Below the pieces are notes generated by a model. It did not search any database. It saw only the letters and a program-made list of their open reading frames with translations, and had not been told where the DNA came from. This document shows positions 7,734-16,546 of a DNA stretch of 26,177 nucleotides, in pieces. Position numbers and translations under genes: made by a program. Positions within the stretch are counted from its first letter, which is position 1; each line of letters begins with the position of its first letter. The DNA lies in the NCBI GenBank assembly GCA_038240335.1, contig JBBSDV010000016.1:1-26177 (forward strand). Reading direction: 5' to 3'. Source of the stretch: JBBSDV01 sp038240335 (GTDB lineage Bacteria; Chloroflexota; Dehalococcoidia; DSTF01; JACRBR01).

Positions 7734-9005
7734 TTGAACGATGTCGACTCGCAGGGCCCGATCCCCGGCTATTTCGATAGCCCGTTTCCCGGTGAGGATG
7801 GTGGTCCACGGAGGCAGCTCATGCCCCGCAGCGCCGGACTCGCACTGGCGTCCGGCGACCGCCTCGAGGTGACGTCGCGCCCGATGCTCTTCCCAAACAT
7901 GGTGGTGCTGCGCGAACCCGGCGAAGTGTTTGTGCAGGGGAACACCCAACCGTGGGAGAACACAACGTCGTGGGTCGAACGCATCGATCCCATATCGTTA
8001 GCGCCGCTCGCTCGCTCTCCGGATCTGCCGGGAGGGCCCTTTTGGGCCGGCGGCATCCTGGCGCACGAAAATGGTTATCTCTACCTGACGTATGGACGTT
8101 ACTGCCACAAGCTCGACGCAGACTGCAACCTCATAGCCAGTTGCGAGCTTCCGCGCGCGCACGCCTACAACAGCCTGATTGCGCTCTCGGACGGCAATCT
8201 CGTCATGAAGAACTTCGTACGCGACAGATCATCTCGATCCTATTTCAGCCTTCTTGAGCCGGATCGCCTGCGACCGGTCTGCCCGGAGGTCGATATACCG
8301 GAAGGGTCCATTGCCCGCATTTCCAGTGATCGTGGAGCGTCCGGAGAGTTCGTGTACGTGGTCGGGGATGATACGATCTTCCGGTATCGGTACGAACGAG
8401 GCTCGCTGAGCATCGACGGCTCGTGGAGCTTCCGCTACCGCACCCAGGTCGACGCCGAGCAGTCGTACGGCTGGGATCCGGTCATCGCCGATGGTTACGC
8501 ATGGTTCATGGATAACGGCGAGAACAACTTCCGCGGGAACTTCCGCGGCACCGGGGTCGCCAGCGGACCGCTCCATCTCTTCCGCGTGCCACTCAACGAC
8601 GCGAGAGAAGCCCAAACGTTCACACCATTCGATCTCCCACACGGCACTATCGTGAATCCGCCGCTCATCGACACATCACGTCAGATCGCCGTCGTGTACG
8701 ACAGCGGGAACGCACGAATTGCTGGCTTTCGATACGCCCAGAACGTGTTCGAGCGCCTTTGGGAACACGCATACGGAGCGAGTAACCATTTTCTGCTCTT
8801 CCCAGACACGGGAGAGATCGTCGTGAATGATTTCGACGGCACGAGCGAGCATGTCGTCGTGCTAAACGTCGAAACGGGGGCAGAACTCGGACGAATCGCC
8901 ACGGGCAGCCCGATCCAGGCGGCGCTGTTCCAGGCGCCCGGATGGTCGCGGGACGTCTACACGTGCACGTTCACGACGCTGTCGCGAACGTTCGTCGCGC
9001 CCTGA
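7734..9005 (+). CDS. Uncharacterised beta-propeller-like protein
   Basis: An open frame reaches back to TTG 7683, but that start lies inside the operator-like element. TTG 7734 has a GGAG site 8 bp upstream and gives a 423-residue protein beginning LNDVDSQGPIPGYFDSPFPG. The body is made of repeated beta-rich stretches: GGILAHENGYLYLTYGRYCHKLDADC, YNSLIALSDGNLVMKN, EFVYVVGDDTIFRYRYE, WDPVIADGYAWFMDNGEN and VYDSGNARIAGFRY. This pattern suits a PQQ/NHL-like or SMP-30-like propeller with about six blades. I see no signal peptide, cofactor motif or catalytic signature that allows a reaction to be named. Similar proteins occur as hypotheticals in actinobacteria, by memory. It is divergent from tetR and probably a member of its regulon. 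Confidence 0.75.
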   Translation: MNDVDSQGPIPGYFDSPFPGEDGGPRRQLMPRSAGLALASGDRLEVTSRPMLFPNMVVLREPGEVFVQGNTQPWENTTSWVERIDPISLAPLARSPDLPGGPFWAGGILAHENGYLYLTYGRYCHKLDADCNLIASCELPRAHAYNSLIALSDGNLVMKNFVRDRSSRSYFSLLEPDRLRPVCPEVDIPEGSIARISSDRGASGEFVYVVGDDTIFRYRYERGSLSIDGSWSFRYRTQVDAEQSYGWDPVIADGYAWFMDNGENNFRGNFRGTGVASGPLHLFRVPLNDAREAQTFTPFDLPHGTIVNPPLIDTSRQIAVVYDSGNARIAGFRYAQNVFERLWEHAYGASNHFLLFPDTGEIVVNDFDGTSEHVVVLNVETGAELGRIATGSPIQAALFQAPGWSRDVYTCTFTTLSRTFVAP

Positions 9006-9218
9006 TTGCAAGGATATGCGGGGCGCTCCGGGATCAACTTTGCCGTTGGCTGACCTTCCGAGTAGACGCGCTCTCAAATCGCCGTCGCGCGCCGGGCGCG
9101 TCTGCCGTCGACGGCCACGTCAAGATCGTCATGGCTGGCGTGAGAAGCGCGACTGGTTCGCGACGTACGGCGCCTTGGCGCGCGCGGGAGCTGTCATGCC
9201 GCATTCGTGACGCGCCGG

Positions 9219-9238
9219 GTGTCAACTTACGCTGACAC
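9219..9238. promoter_or_regulatory. TetR-type operator palindrome (site 2)
   Basis: GTGTCA (9219-9224), 8 bp, TGACAC (9233-9238): the same half-sites and spacing as the core of site 1. It lies 350 bp before the rhaI start and 57 bp before a decayed dehalogenase fragment. It may therefore control the rhamnose operon, or be left over from a lost dehalogenase gene. Confidence 0.65.
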
Positions 9239-9294
9239 TGGGAGTGCCACATACTCCCGCCGGCGATCAGTCCCGGCGGATCGCGGAGGTTGCA

Positions 9295-9399
9295 CGGACA
9301 TCTCCCGAACCCCTGACGGAGCGCTTTGCAGGACTCCCGGAGTGTCCGTTCGAACCGAACTTCCGTGACGTAGCGGTAAACGGCGCGAGTCTGCGCATG
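9295..9399 (+). pseudogene. Haloalkane dehalogenase N-terminal remnant
   Basis: Read in frame from 9295, residues include LTERFAGLPECPFEP, then DV, then SLRM. This aligns with the opening of the intact dehalogenase in this window (DERFENLPGYSFSP..DV..ALRM), sharing ERF, LP, F, P, DV and LRM in order. After LRM the expected HYxDEG and HGEPSW motifs are absent, and the frame turns to Arg/Ala-rich shadow sequence. No proper start codon is seen. I infer a decayed second copy placed just behind operator site 2. A chance match is possible with only ~35 residues. Confidence 0.5.
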
Positions 9400-9587
9400 T
9401 GCGCGCGAGGCGCTCACGTCGACCAGCTTCGCGGCAGCGCGCGGGTTTCCATATAGTAGGGCTCCCACGGGTTCAGATCGGCGGAGTAGCATGCAATGTG
9501 CGGTCTGCGGGCGCGACAATACGGACGGTGCCAAGTCTGCCGCCGTTGCGGTGTGTCGCTTGCCGTAGAAACCGGACGGGGCGGAAC

Positions 9588-10754
9588 GTGAAGGCATTCA
9601 ACAGCATCCTTCCACACCTCGAACTGCTGGCCATCGAGCTGCCCTCCTGGGCGTTCGGCAACTCCGGCACGCGCTTCAAGGTCTTCAATCAGGCAGGCGT
9701 GCCGCGCACGCCGGAGGAGAAGATCGCAGACGCGGCGCAGGTACACCGGCTGACCGGCATCGCGCCCTCGATAGCACTCCACATCCCGTGGGACCTCGTT
9801 GATGACTTCGATCGTCTGCAACGGCACGCCGCCGATCTCGGCGTGCGCATCGGCACCATCAACACCAACACATTCCAGGACGACGACTACATGCTCGGCG
9901 GCCTCTGCCATATCGATGAGCGAGTCCGCCAGAAGTCGATCAGGCACGCGTTGGACTGCATCGACATCATGCACGTCACCGGCAGCCGCGACCTCAAAGT
10001 TTGGCTGCCGGACGGGTTGAACTACCCGGGTCAGGGGGATCTGCGTGACCGCCAGGAACGTCTCGCCGACTCACTGCGGCAGATCTACGCGCGTCTGGAT
10101 CCGCAGCAACGCCTCGTGCTTGAGTACAAGTTCTTCGAGCCGGCGTTTTACGCCACGGACGTCCCCGACTGGGGTACCGCGTACATTCACTGCGTCGCAC
10201 TTGGCGATCGCGCGGTCGTCTGCCTCGACACCGGCCATCACGCGCCGGGAACCAATATCGAGTTCATCGTCATGCAGCTCCTGCGGCTCGGTCGGCTCGG
10301 CGCGTTCGACTTCAACTCGCGCTTCTACGCGGACGACGACCTGATGGTAGGCGCCGCCGATCCCTTCCAGCTGTTCCGCATCCTCTTCGAAGTCGTGCGT
10401 GGAGGCGGCTTCGATGAGAACGGTGGTGTCACGTTCATGCTCGACCAGTGCCACAACATCGAACCGAAGATTCCGGGCGAGATCCGCTCAGTGCTGAACG
10501 TGCAAGAGATGATGGCGCGTGCGCTGCTCGTCGATCGCGAAGCGCTGGCGGACGCGGAGCGGGCGGGCGATGTGCTCGCGGGAAACGCCGTCCTGATGGA
10601 CGCGTTCTACACCGACGTACGCGCCGATCTGGCCGAGTGGCGCGCGTCGCACGGCCTGCCCGCCGACCCGGTGGAGGCCTATCGCGCGAGCGGCTATGCA
10701 GAGCGGATCGTGGCGGAACGAGTCGGCGGCAGGCCGGCAGGATGGGGGCCGTAA
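9588..10754 (+). CDS. rhaI: L-rhamnose isomerase (RhaI type)
   Basis: GTG 9588 is chosen because it follows a GGGGCGG site and gives VKAFNSILPHLELLAIELPSWAFGNSGTRF, the usual N-terminus; the frame is open further upstream but Arg-rich. The 388-residue protein is a TIM-barrel isomerase interconverting L-rhamnose and L-rhamnulose. Likely metal ligands sit in LVLEYKFFEP (Glu179), CLDTGHHAPG (Asp214, His217) and GAFDFNSRFYADDD (Asp241 and the DDD run). The length and the INTNTFQDDDYMLGGLCH segment fit the RhaI group found in Gram-positives and rhizobia rather than the E. coli RhaA type. Its TAA stop overlaps the next start (TAATG), so translation is probably coupled. It is the first gene of the rhamnose operon. 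Confidence 0.9.
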   Translation: MKAFNSILPHLELLAIELPSWAFGNSGTRFKVFNQAGVPRTPEEKIADAAQVHRLTGIAPSIALHIPWDLVDDFDRLQRHAADLGVRIGTINTNTFQDDDYMLGGLCHIDERVRQKSIRHALDCIDIMHVTGSRDLKVWLPDGLNYPGQGDLRDRQERLADSLRQIYARLDPQQRLVLEYKFFEPAFYATDVPDWGTAYIHCVALGDRAVVCLDTGHHAPGTNIEFIVMQLLRLGRLGAFDFNSRFYADDDLMVGAADPFQLFRILFEVVRGGGFDENGGVTFMLDQCHNIEPKIPGEIRSVLNVQEMMARALLVDREALADAERAGDVLAGNAVLMDAFYTDVRADLAEWRASHGLPADPVEAYRASGYAERIVAERVGGRPAGWGP

Positions 10755-12790
10755 TGACGCATCCCATCGTTGAACAGCTGATCGCGCGGTCGAACCGCCT
10801 CGGGTCGGATCCGCGCAACACGAACTACGCGGGCGGCAACACGTCAGCGAAAGGCGCCGATGTAGACCCGGCGACCGGCCGCGAGGTCGAGCTGCTCTGG
10901 GTGAAGGGATCCGGCGGTGACCTCGGCACACTGACGGATACTGGCCTTGCCGTCCTTCGGCTCGACCGGATCCGTGCCCTCGTCGACATCTACCCCGGCG
11001 AGGAGCGCGAGGACGAGATGGTGGCCGCGTTCGACTACTGTCTGTACGGCCGCGGCGGCGCTGCACCATCCATCGATACGGCGATGCACGCGCTCGTCGA
11101 CGCGCAGCACGTCGATCACCTCCACCCGGGCAGCGGCATCGCAATAGCCACAGCGGCTGACGGAGAGCGGCTGACAAACGAGATCTACGGAGACAAGGTG
11201 ACTTGGGTGCCGTGGCGCCGGCCGGGCTTCCAGCTCGGGCTGGATATCGCTGCGGTCAAGGCGTGCAACCCCGACTCAGTCGGCGTCATCCTGGGCGGCC
11301 ACGGGATCACGGCCTGGGGCGACACGAGCGACGACGCGGAGTCGAACTCGTTGTGGATCATCGAAAAGGCGCAGGCGTACATCGACACGCACGGCGTCGC
11401 CGAGCCGTTCGGAGCGGTCGTGGAAGAGCGACGCGCGCTGCCCGGTGCCGAACGCCGAGCGAAAGCCGCGGCGCTCGCACCGCACCTGCGTGCCATCGCG
11501 TCGCGCGACCAGCGCGCGGTCGGGCACTTCACGGATGCCGACGTCGTGCTCGACTTCCTGGCGCGCGAGAAGCTGTTCGCGCTGGCGGCGCTCGGCACGT
11601 CGTGCCCCGACCACTTCCTGCGCACAAAGGTGCGTCCGCTCGTCCTCGATCTGCCGGCGACTGCGTCCATCGACGAGTGTGTCGCGCGGCTCGCGGAACT
11701 GCACGAGTCGTATCACGCTGACTATCGCGCCTACTACGAGCGCTACGCGACCGCCGACTCTCCGCCGATGCGCGGCACCGATCCTGCGATCATCCTGGTG
11801 CCAGGTGTCGGCATGTTCTCATACGGACGAGACAAGCAGACGGCGCGCGTCGCGGGTGAGTTCTACGCAAACGCCATCAACGTCATGTGCGGGGCCGAAG
11901 CGATCTCGACGTATACTCCCATCCCCGAGAGCGAGAAGTTCCGTATCGAGTACTGGCAGCTCGAGGAGGCGAAGCTCCGGCGGATGCCGCCGCTGAGACG
12001 TCACGCCAGCCGCATCGCATTCGTCACCGGCGCGGCGAGCGGCATCGGCAGGGAGATTGCGCAAAAACTGGCGTCGGAGGGCGCGTGCGTCGTCGTCGCG
12101 GACCTCGATCCGGCGAAGGCGCGCGCCGCTGCCGCGGAGATAGGCGGCCCCGACATCGCGATCGGCGTGCAGGCCGACGTTACCGACGCGGCGCAGGTCT
12201 CTGCAGCCATCGAAGCGACGATACTCGCGTACGGCGGCATCGACCTCGTGGTGAACAACGCCGGCCTCTCGATCTCGAAGCCACTGCTCGATACGACTGA
12301 AGTGGACTGGGACGTCCAGCACGACGTGATGGCAAAGGGCAGCTTCCTCGTCTCACAGGCCGCGGCGCGCGTGATGATCGCGCAGGGGCTGGGCGGCGAC
12401 ATCATCTACATCGTCTCGAAGAACGCCGTGTTCGCCGGGCCGAACAACGTGGCGTACAGCGCGACGAAGGCCGATCAGGCGCACCAGGTACGTCTCCTTG
12501 CCGCCGAACTCGGCGAGCACGGCATTCGCGTCAACGGCGTCAACCCCGACGGCGTCGTGCGCGGGAGCGGCATCTTCGCTGGTGGCTGGGGCGCGCAACG
12601 CGCCGCCGTATACGGCGTGCCGGAGGAAGAGCTCGGCGCGTACTACGCCCAACGCACGCTGCTCAAGCGCGAGGTGCTGCCCGAGCACGTCGCTCGCTGC
12701 GTCGCGGCTCTCGCGTCCGACGAGTTCAGCCACACGACGGGACTCCTCGTCCCGGTAGACGCAGGCGTCGCCAACGCCTTCCTCCGGTAG
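10754..12790 (+). CDS. rhaD: Bifunctional rhamnulose-1-phosphate aldolase / short-chain dehydrogenase (RhaD-ADH)
   Basis: ATG 10754 overlaps the rhaI stop and follows a GGGGG stretch; the frame is open further upstream but lies inside rhaI. The 678-residue fusion has an N-terminal class II aldolase domain with the zinc histidines of VDHLHPGSG (His122, His124) and GGHGITAWG (about 183). The C-terminal SDR domain has the NAD-binding VTGAASGIG (from 424), NNAG, and catalytic YSATK (Tyr568, Lys572). The aldolase splits L-rhamnulose-1-phosphate to DHAP and L-lactaldehyde; the SDR part is thought to oxidise or reduce the lactaldehyde. The length equals the usual fusion family. YSATKADQAHQVRLLAAELGEHGIRVNGVNPDGVVRGSGIF is conserved in this group. 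Cytoplasmic. Confidence 0.93.
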   Translation: MTHPIVEQLIARSNRLGSDPRNTNYAGGNTSAKGADVDPATGREVELLWVKGSGGDLGTLTDTGLAVLRLDRIRALVDIYPGEEREDEMVAAFDYCLYGRGGAAPSIDTAMHALVDAQHVDHLHPGSGIAIATAADGERLTNEIYGDKVTWVPWRRPGFQLGLDIAAVKACNPDSVGVILGGHGITAWGDTSDDAESNSLWIIEKAQAYIDTHGVAEPFGAVVEERRALPGAERRAKAAALAPHLRAIASRDQRAVGHFTDADVVLDFLAREKLFALAALGTSCPDHFLRTKVRPLVLDLPATASIDECVARLAELHESYHADYRAYYERYATADSPPMRGTDPAIILVPGVGMFSYGRDKQTARVAGEFYANAINVMCGAEAISTYTPIPESEKFRIEYWQLEEAKLRRMPPLRRHASRIAFVTGAASGIGREIAQKLASEGACVVVADLDPAKARAAAAEIGGPDIAIGVQADVTDAAQVSAAIEATILAYGGIDLVVNNAGLSISKPLLDTTEVDWDVQHDVMAKGSFLVSQAAARVMIAQGLGGDIIYIVSKNAVFAGPNNVAYSATKADQAHQVRLLAAELGEHGIRVNGVNPDGVVRGSGIFAGGWGAQRAAVYGVPEEELGAYYAQRTLLKREVLPEHVARCVAALASDEFSHTTGLLVPVDAGVANAFLR

Positions 12791-12794
12791 GCCG

Positions 12795-14171
12795 ATGGAT
12801 GCCCGCGTGTTCGGAGCAGTTGATGTCGGCGCCTCGGGCGGCCGCGTCATTGCCGGTGTGATCGACGCCAAAGGCGTCAGCCTCGATGCGATCCATCGAT
12901 TTCCAAATGGCGTGCACGAGATCGATGGCCACCTTCGCTGGAACCTGTCCGAGCTGTACGGCGAGATCCTGTTCGGCCTCAATGGCCTGCGAGAGAAATA
13001 CCCGCAACTCGAATCGATCGGCATCGATACGTGGGGCGTCGATTACGGATTGCTCGACGCGGACGGCCAGCTGCTCGCCGAACCGATCGCGTACAGGGAC
13101 GGACGCACGTCGGCCGTGATCGACGAGGTGCATGGCATCGTCCCACCCGACGAGCTCTTCGCGATCAACGGACTGCAGTTCCTGCCGTTCAACACGATCT
13201 ACCAACTCGCCGCCGAGAAGCGCGAGGCACTCTGGGCCCAGGCGGCCCACATCGTGCTGCTGCCGGACCTCATCGCCTACTGGCTGAGTGGCGTGCTGCG
13301 TACCGAGTACACAAACGCTACGACGACAGGCCTTGTCGATGTGCGCACACGGGACTGGTCGCCGGCGCTCCTCGCGCGGATGGACATCGCGCTCGAGATA
13401 CTGCCAGCGATCGAGCAGCCGGGCGCCGCCCGCGGCGAGGCATCGGGTGTGCCCGTCACGACGGTTGCATCGCACGACACCGCGTCAGCCGTCGTCGGTG
13501 TGCCGGCGATGACGCCCAACTTCGCATACATCGCGAGCGGGACATGGTCGCTCGTCGGACTGGAACTCCCACGCCCGGTACTCACCGCCGAAGCGCGAGC
13601 GGCGAACTTCACGAACGAGGGCGGCGTCGATGGCCGAACGCGCTTCCTACGGAACGTCGGTGGACTATGGCTCTTGCAGGAGTCGCTGCGCGAGTGGGGA
13701 ATATCCGACGCGAAGGAACTGATCGCGGGAGCCGCGTCGCTTTCGCCCGGCGGTCCGCTCGTGAATGTTGATGACCCCGCGTTTCTCGCCGCGGGCCGGA
13801 TGCCGGAGCGCATCGACGCTGCCGCTCAGTCGACGGGCCAGCGTCCTCCCGAAACGCCCACCGAGATCGTGCGATGCATCATCGACTCGCTCGCGATGGC
13901 ATATGCACGCGCGGTGCGTCAGGCGGCGGGACTCGCGAACGTGACGGTCGAGGTGGTGCACATCGTAGGCGGCGGCTCGCAGAACGAGCTGCTCTGTCAG
14001 TTGACCGCGGACTTCCTGGGGTTGCCGGTGATTGCGGGCCCGACCGAGGCAACAGCGCTCGGCAATCTACTAATTCAGGCGCGGGCGCACGGCGCGATGC
14101 CGGCGTCGCTGGAAGCGATGCGCGCCTGCGTCGCTCGCTCGATGACGTTGCGGAGGTTTGAGCCGAAGTGA
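12795..14171 (+). CDS. rhaB: L-rhamnulokinase
   Basis: This 458-residue FGGY-family kinase phosphorylates L-rhamnulose on O-1. It starts at ATG 12795, only 4 bp after the rhaD stop. N-terminal phosphate-binding GAVDVGASGGRVI (8-20), the IDTWGVDYGLLD signature (78-89), LPDLIAYWLSG, ASHDTASAVVGVP and the ATP-side SGTWSLVG (248-255) and VHIVGGGSQNELLCQLTADFLG are all present. It is slightly shorter than E. coli RhaB (489), mainly through a tight loop before ASHDT. Gene order isomerase-aldolase-kinase puts all three steps of rhamnose breakdown on one transcript. Confidence 0.93.
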   Translation: MDARVFGAVDVGASGGRVIAGVIDAKGVSLDAIHRFPNGVHEIDGHLRWNLSELYGEILFGLNGLREKYPQLESIGIDTWGVDYGLLDADGQLLAEPIAYRDGRTSAVIDEVHGIVPPDELFAINGLQFLPFNTIYQLAAEKREALWAQAAHIVLLPDLIAYWLSGVLRTEYTNATTTGLVDVRTRDWSPALLARMDIALEILPAIEQPGAARGEASGVPVTTVASHDTASAVVGVPAMTPNFAYIASGTWSLVGLELPRPVLTAEARAANFTNEGGVDGRTRFLRNVGGLWLLQESLREWGISDAKELIAGAASLSPGGPLVNVDDPAFLAAGRMPERIDAAAQSTGQRPPETPTEIVRCIIDSLAMAYARAVRQAAGLANVTVEVVHIVGGGSQNELLCQLTADFLGLPVIAGPTEATALGNLLIQARAHGAMPASLEAMRACVARSMTLRRFEPK

Positions 14172-14271
14172 CTTCGTACGAGACCGTCGCTCCGGGATCC
14201 GCCCTGCGCACGTCCCAGCCGATTCGGTAGCGTCGAGTTCTCGATCTCAAACAGGGAAGCAAGGAGCGCAC

Positions 14272-16518
14272 ATGACATTGGACACCTTTCCGTGGGGACG
14301 CTGGAGGGCGCGCTGGATCTGGTCGCAGGGGCTGTCCAGCGGCAGGACTAGCGTCGCGCTTCGTCACATCGTCTCGCTGACCGACGTGCCCACGAGCGTG
14401 CCTGCGCGGCTGTCCGCCATCTCACGCTACACGCTGTATGTCAACGGTACGGAAGTCGCGCGCGGCCCGGTCCGTGCGAACCCACGACGGCAGCCCTACG
14501 ATGTGATCGATCTCGCCCCGTATTTGCACGCCGGCAAGAACATCATCGGCGTCATCGCCTGGCTGTATGAGGGAGCAAACGCCTGGTGGCTGCCGCCGCC
14601 TCCTGGCACGGACCTGCGGCACGGCGCGTTCGTGTTCGAAGCGCGCCTCGGCGACGACTGGATCGTCAGCGACGACAGCTGGACCGGCACGCGTCTCGAC
14701 GGTTGGGGCGCGACGTCCGGTTCGGGCGTCGGCGGGCGCGGCACCGAGATGATCGACCTGCGCGGCCTGCCCGTTGGCTGGAACGCGCCTGACGGCGCCG
14801 ATCCCGGGTGGGAGCAGGTCGCTACGCGGCGCGCAACGACCTGGGCGGACACGAGTGGTCCACATCCGCCATCGTATCCTGGCGGGCCGTTCGCCGAGCG
14901 CCCGATCGATTACCCCGGTGGCGACGTCGTCGAAGCCGACAAACAGCGCGTCGTCGTGGGCAGTGTCGTTATCGACGCGGAGATCCCTGCCGGTGAGACG
15001 GTCACAGTGCACGTGTCCGAGCTTGTAGCGAGCGGCGCTTCCGACGAATCCGATAACGTCGTTTCAGTCGCGTTCGTTGGCGACGGCACGCGCCGTGTCA
15101 CCGAATCATTCGACCTGTACGGCGGGCGGGGTATCACCCTCGACGCGCCGGCGAACGCCACGGTGCACTCCGTGCGCATCCGCGAACGACTGTATCCGGT
15201 CTCCGGCGAGGCATACTTCGAGTGCAGCGATCCGCGTCTCGATGCGATCTACGCCGTCGGCCGACGCACCGTCACGATCTGCTCGATGGACAGTTACATC
15301 GACTGCCCAACACGCGAGCAACGCGCGTGGACGGGCGACTCCGTCGTGCACCAGATGGTGGACCTGACCACCAACTCCGACTGGCGACTCGCCCGCTGGC
15401 ATCCAACGCTCACCGCATCGCCACGGGCCGACGGCATGTTGCCGATGGCCGTCGCTGGCGACATCGAACACGTCGACGTCATGGTCATCCCGGATTGGGC
15501 GTTGCACTGGGTCCATTCCGTGCACAACCTCTATCGCTACATCGGTGACCGCGAGGAGATCGCGCGCCTGCTGACGGTCGCCGAGGGTGTGCTCCGCTGG
15601 TTCGATCCGTTTCTCGACGATAAGGGATGCGCTGTCGACGTCTTCGGTTGGGTGCTGATCGACTGGTCCTCGATCTACACGCAAGGCGTAAGCGGCGCTC
15701 TCAACGGCCTGCTCGCGCGCTCGCGGTTGGAGTTCGCCGAAATGGCATCTTGGCTGGGAGACGAGGGCCGCGCGCGTTGGGCGCGCCAACGCCACGAAGC
15801 GATGAAACGCGGCTTCGAGCGCCTGTGGGACGCCGATCGTGGGTTGTACGTCGATTCGTACGTCGCGGGGAAGCGTCTGCCGATGGTGTCGCAGCATGCG
15901 CAGGCCGCGGCGATCGTCGGCGGGGTCGTGCCGTCTGAGCGCATCGGTCGCCTCGTCGAGGCGATGACGGACGAAGATCGCCTCGTACACGCGATCTTCG
16001 ATAAGGCGGACGGCCCGGCCGAGCCGAACAGCGAGGTGCCGATCGGTGCGTACACGCGGCGAGGCCCGCTGCCCGAACCCTGGTGGGACGTTGATCGGCA
16101 GGTCGTGCGCGCGCAGCCGTTTTTCCGGTACGTTATCCACGACGCATTGCACGCGGCTGGGCGCGCGGATCTGATCCCGCAGCAACTGCTCGACTGGGAC
16201 CGCTGGGCGATGAAGCGTTGTTCCACGTCGTGGACGGAGTGCTGGGCCGGCGGCACCGTCAGCCACGGCTGGTCGTCCACGCCAACGCGCGACCTTGTAC
16301 AGCGCGTGCTCGGTATCACACCGGCCGAGCCCGGCTTCGCCGTTGCATCGATCGAGCCGGAACTTGGTGGTCTCGAATGGGCGCGGGGCGCGGCACCTTC
16401 ACCCCACGGAATGATCTCGGTCGATGTTAGCAGCGATGCCATCGCCGTCGACATTCCGATTCCGTTCGTGTGTCGTGGCCGTCGATATGACGCCGGGGCG
16501 CACAGGATTGTTCGATAG
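14272..16518 (+). CDS. Alpha-L-rhamnosidase (GH78-like)
   Basis: The frame is open from 14158, but ATG 14272 has an AAGGAG site and a sensible N-terminus (MTLDTFPWGRWRARWIW), giving 748 residues. Two N-terminal beta-sandwich domains (YTLYVNGTEVARGPV..YDVIDLAPYL, then WIVSDDSWTG) precede the (alpha/alpha)6 barrel. The barrel opens with DSYIDCPTREQRAWTGD, which holds Asp344 and the probable acid Glu349. Glu656 in STSWTECWAGG matches the usual base, and SHGWSSTPT follows. GH78 enzymes invert and release terminal L-rhamnose from glycosides or oligosaccharides. No signal peptide is seen, so it likely acts on imported rhamnosides. It lies 100 bp after rhaB, probably in the same operon. Confidence 0.87.
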   Translation: MTLDTFPWGRWRARWIWSQGLSSGRTSVALRHIVSLTDVPTSVPARLSAISRYTLYVNGTEVARGPVRANPRRQPYDVIDLAPYLHAGKNIIGVIAWLYEGANAWWLPPPPGTDLRHGAFVFEARLGDDWIVSDDSWTGTRLDGWGATSGSGVGGRGTEMIDLRGLPVGWNAPDGADPGWEQVATRRATTWADTSGPHPPSYPGGPFAERPIDYPGGDVVEADKQRVVVGSVVIDAEIPAGETVTVHVSELVASGASDESDNVVSVAFVGDGTRRVTESFDLYGGRGITLDAPANATVHSVRIRERLYPVSGEAYFECSDPRLDAIYAVGRRTVTICSMDSYIDCPTREQRAWTGDSVVHQMVDLTTNSDWRLARWHPTLTASPRADGMLPMAVAGDIEHVDVMVIPDWALHWVHSVHNLYRYIGDREEIARLLTVAEGVLRWFDPFLDDKGCAVDVFGWVLIDWSSIYTQGVSGALNGLLARSRLEFAEMASWLGDEGRARWARQRHEAMKRGFERLWDADRGLYVDSYVAGKRLPMVSQHAQAAAIVGGVVPSERIGRLVEAMTDEDRLVHAIFDKADGPAEPNSEVPIGAYTRRGPLPEPWWDVDRQVVRAQPFFRYVIHDALHAAGRADLIPQQLLDWDRWAMKRCSTSWTECWAGGTVSHGWSSTPTRDLVQRVLGITPAEPGFAVASIEPELGGLEWARGAAPSPHGMISVDVSSDAIAVDIPIPFVCRGRRYDAGAHRIVR

Positions 16519-16546
16519 GCGAGCCTGCGAAGGGAATTGAAGAGCC

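Larger units (their letters stand above)
9006..9587. other. Intergenic region upstream of the rhamnose cluster
   Basis: This 582 bp gap holds operator site 2 (9219-9238) and, just after it, a fragment resembling a dehalogenase N-terminus (9295-9399). I recognise nothing in 9006-9218 or 9400-9587. Open frames here on both strands are Arg-rich high-GC shadows. The transcription start of the rhamnose operon should lie in this gap, but no convincing -35/-10 pair can be fixed. Confidence 0.6.

Noticed and set aside
9016..9210. Short plus-strand frame after the propeller gene
   Set aside because: Arg-rich, no ribosome site and no recognisable motif; operator site 2 follows directly.
15106..16266. 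386-codon minus-strand open frame inside the rhamnosidase gene
   Set aside because: Same kind of shadow: repetitive Arg/Asp/Val content and no domain, opposite a well-supported GH78 gene.
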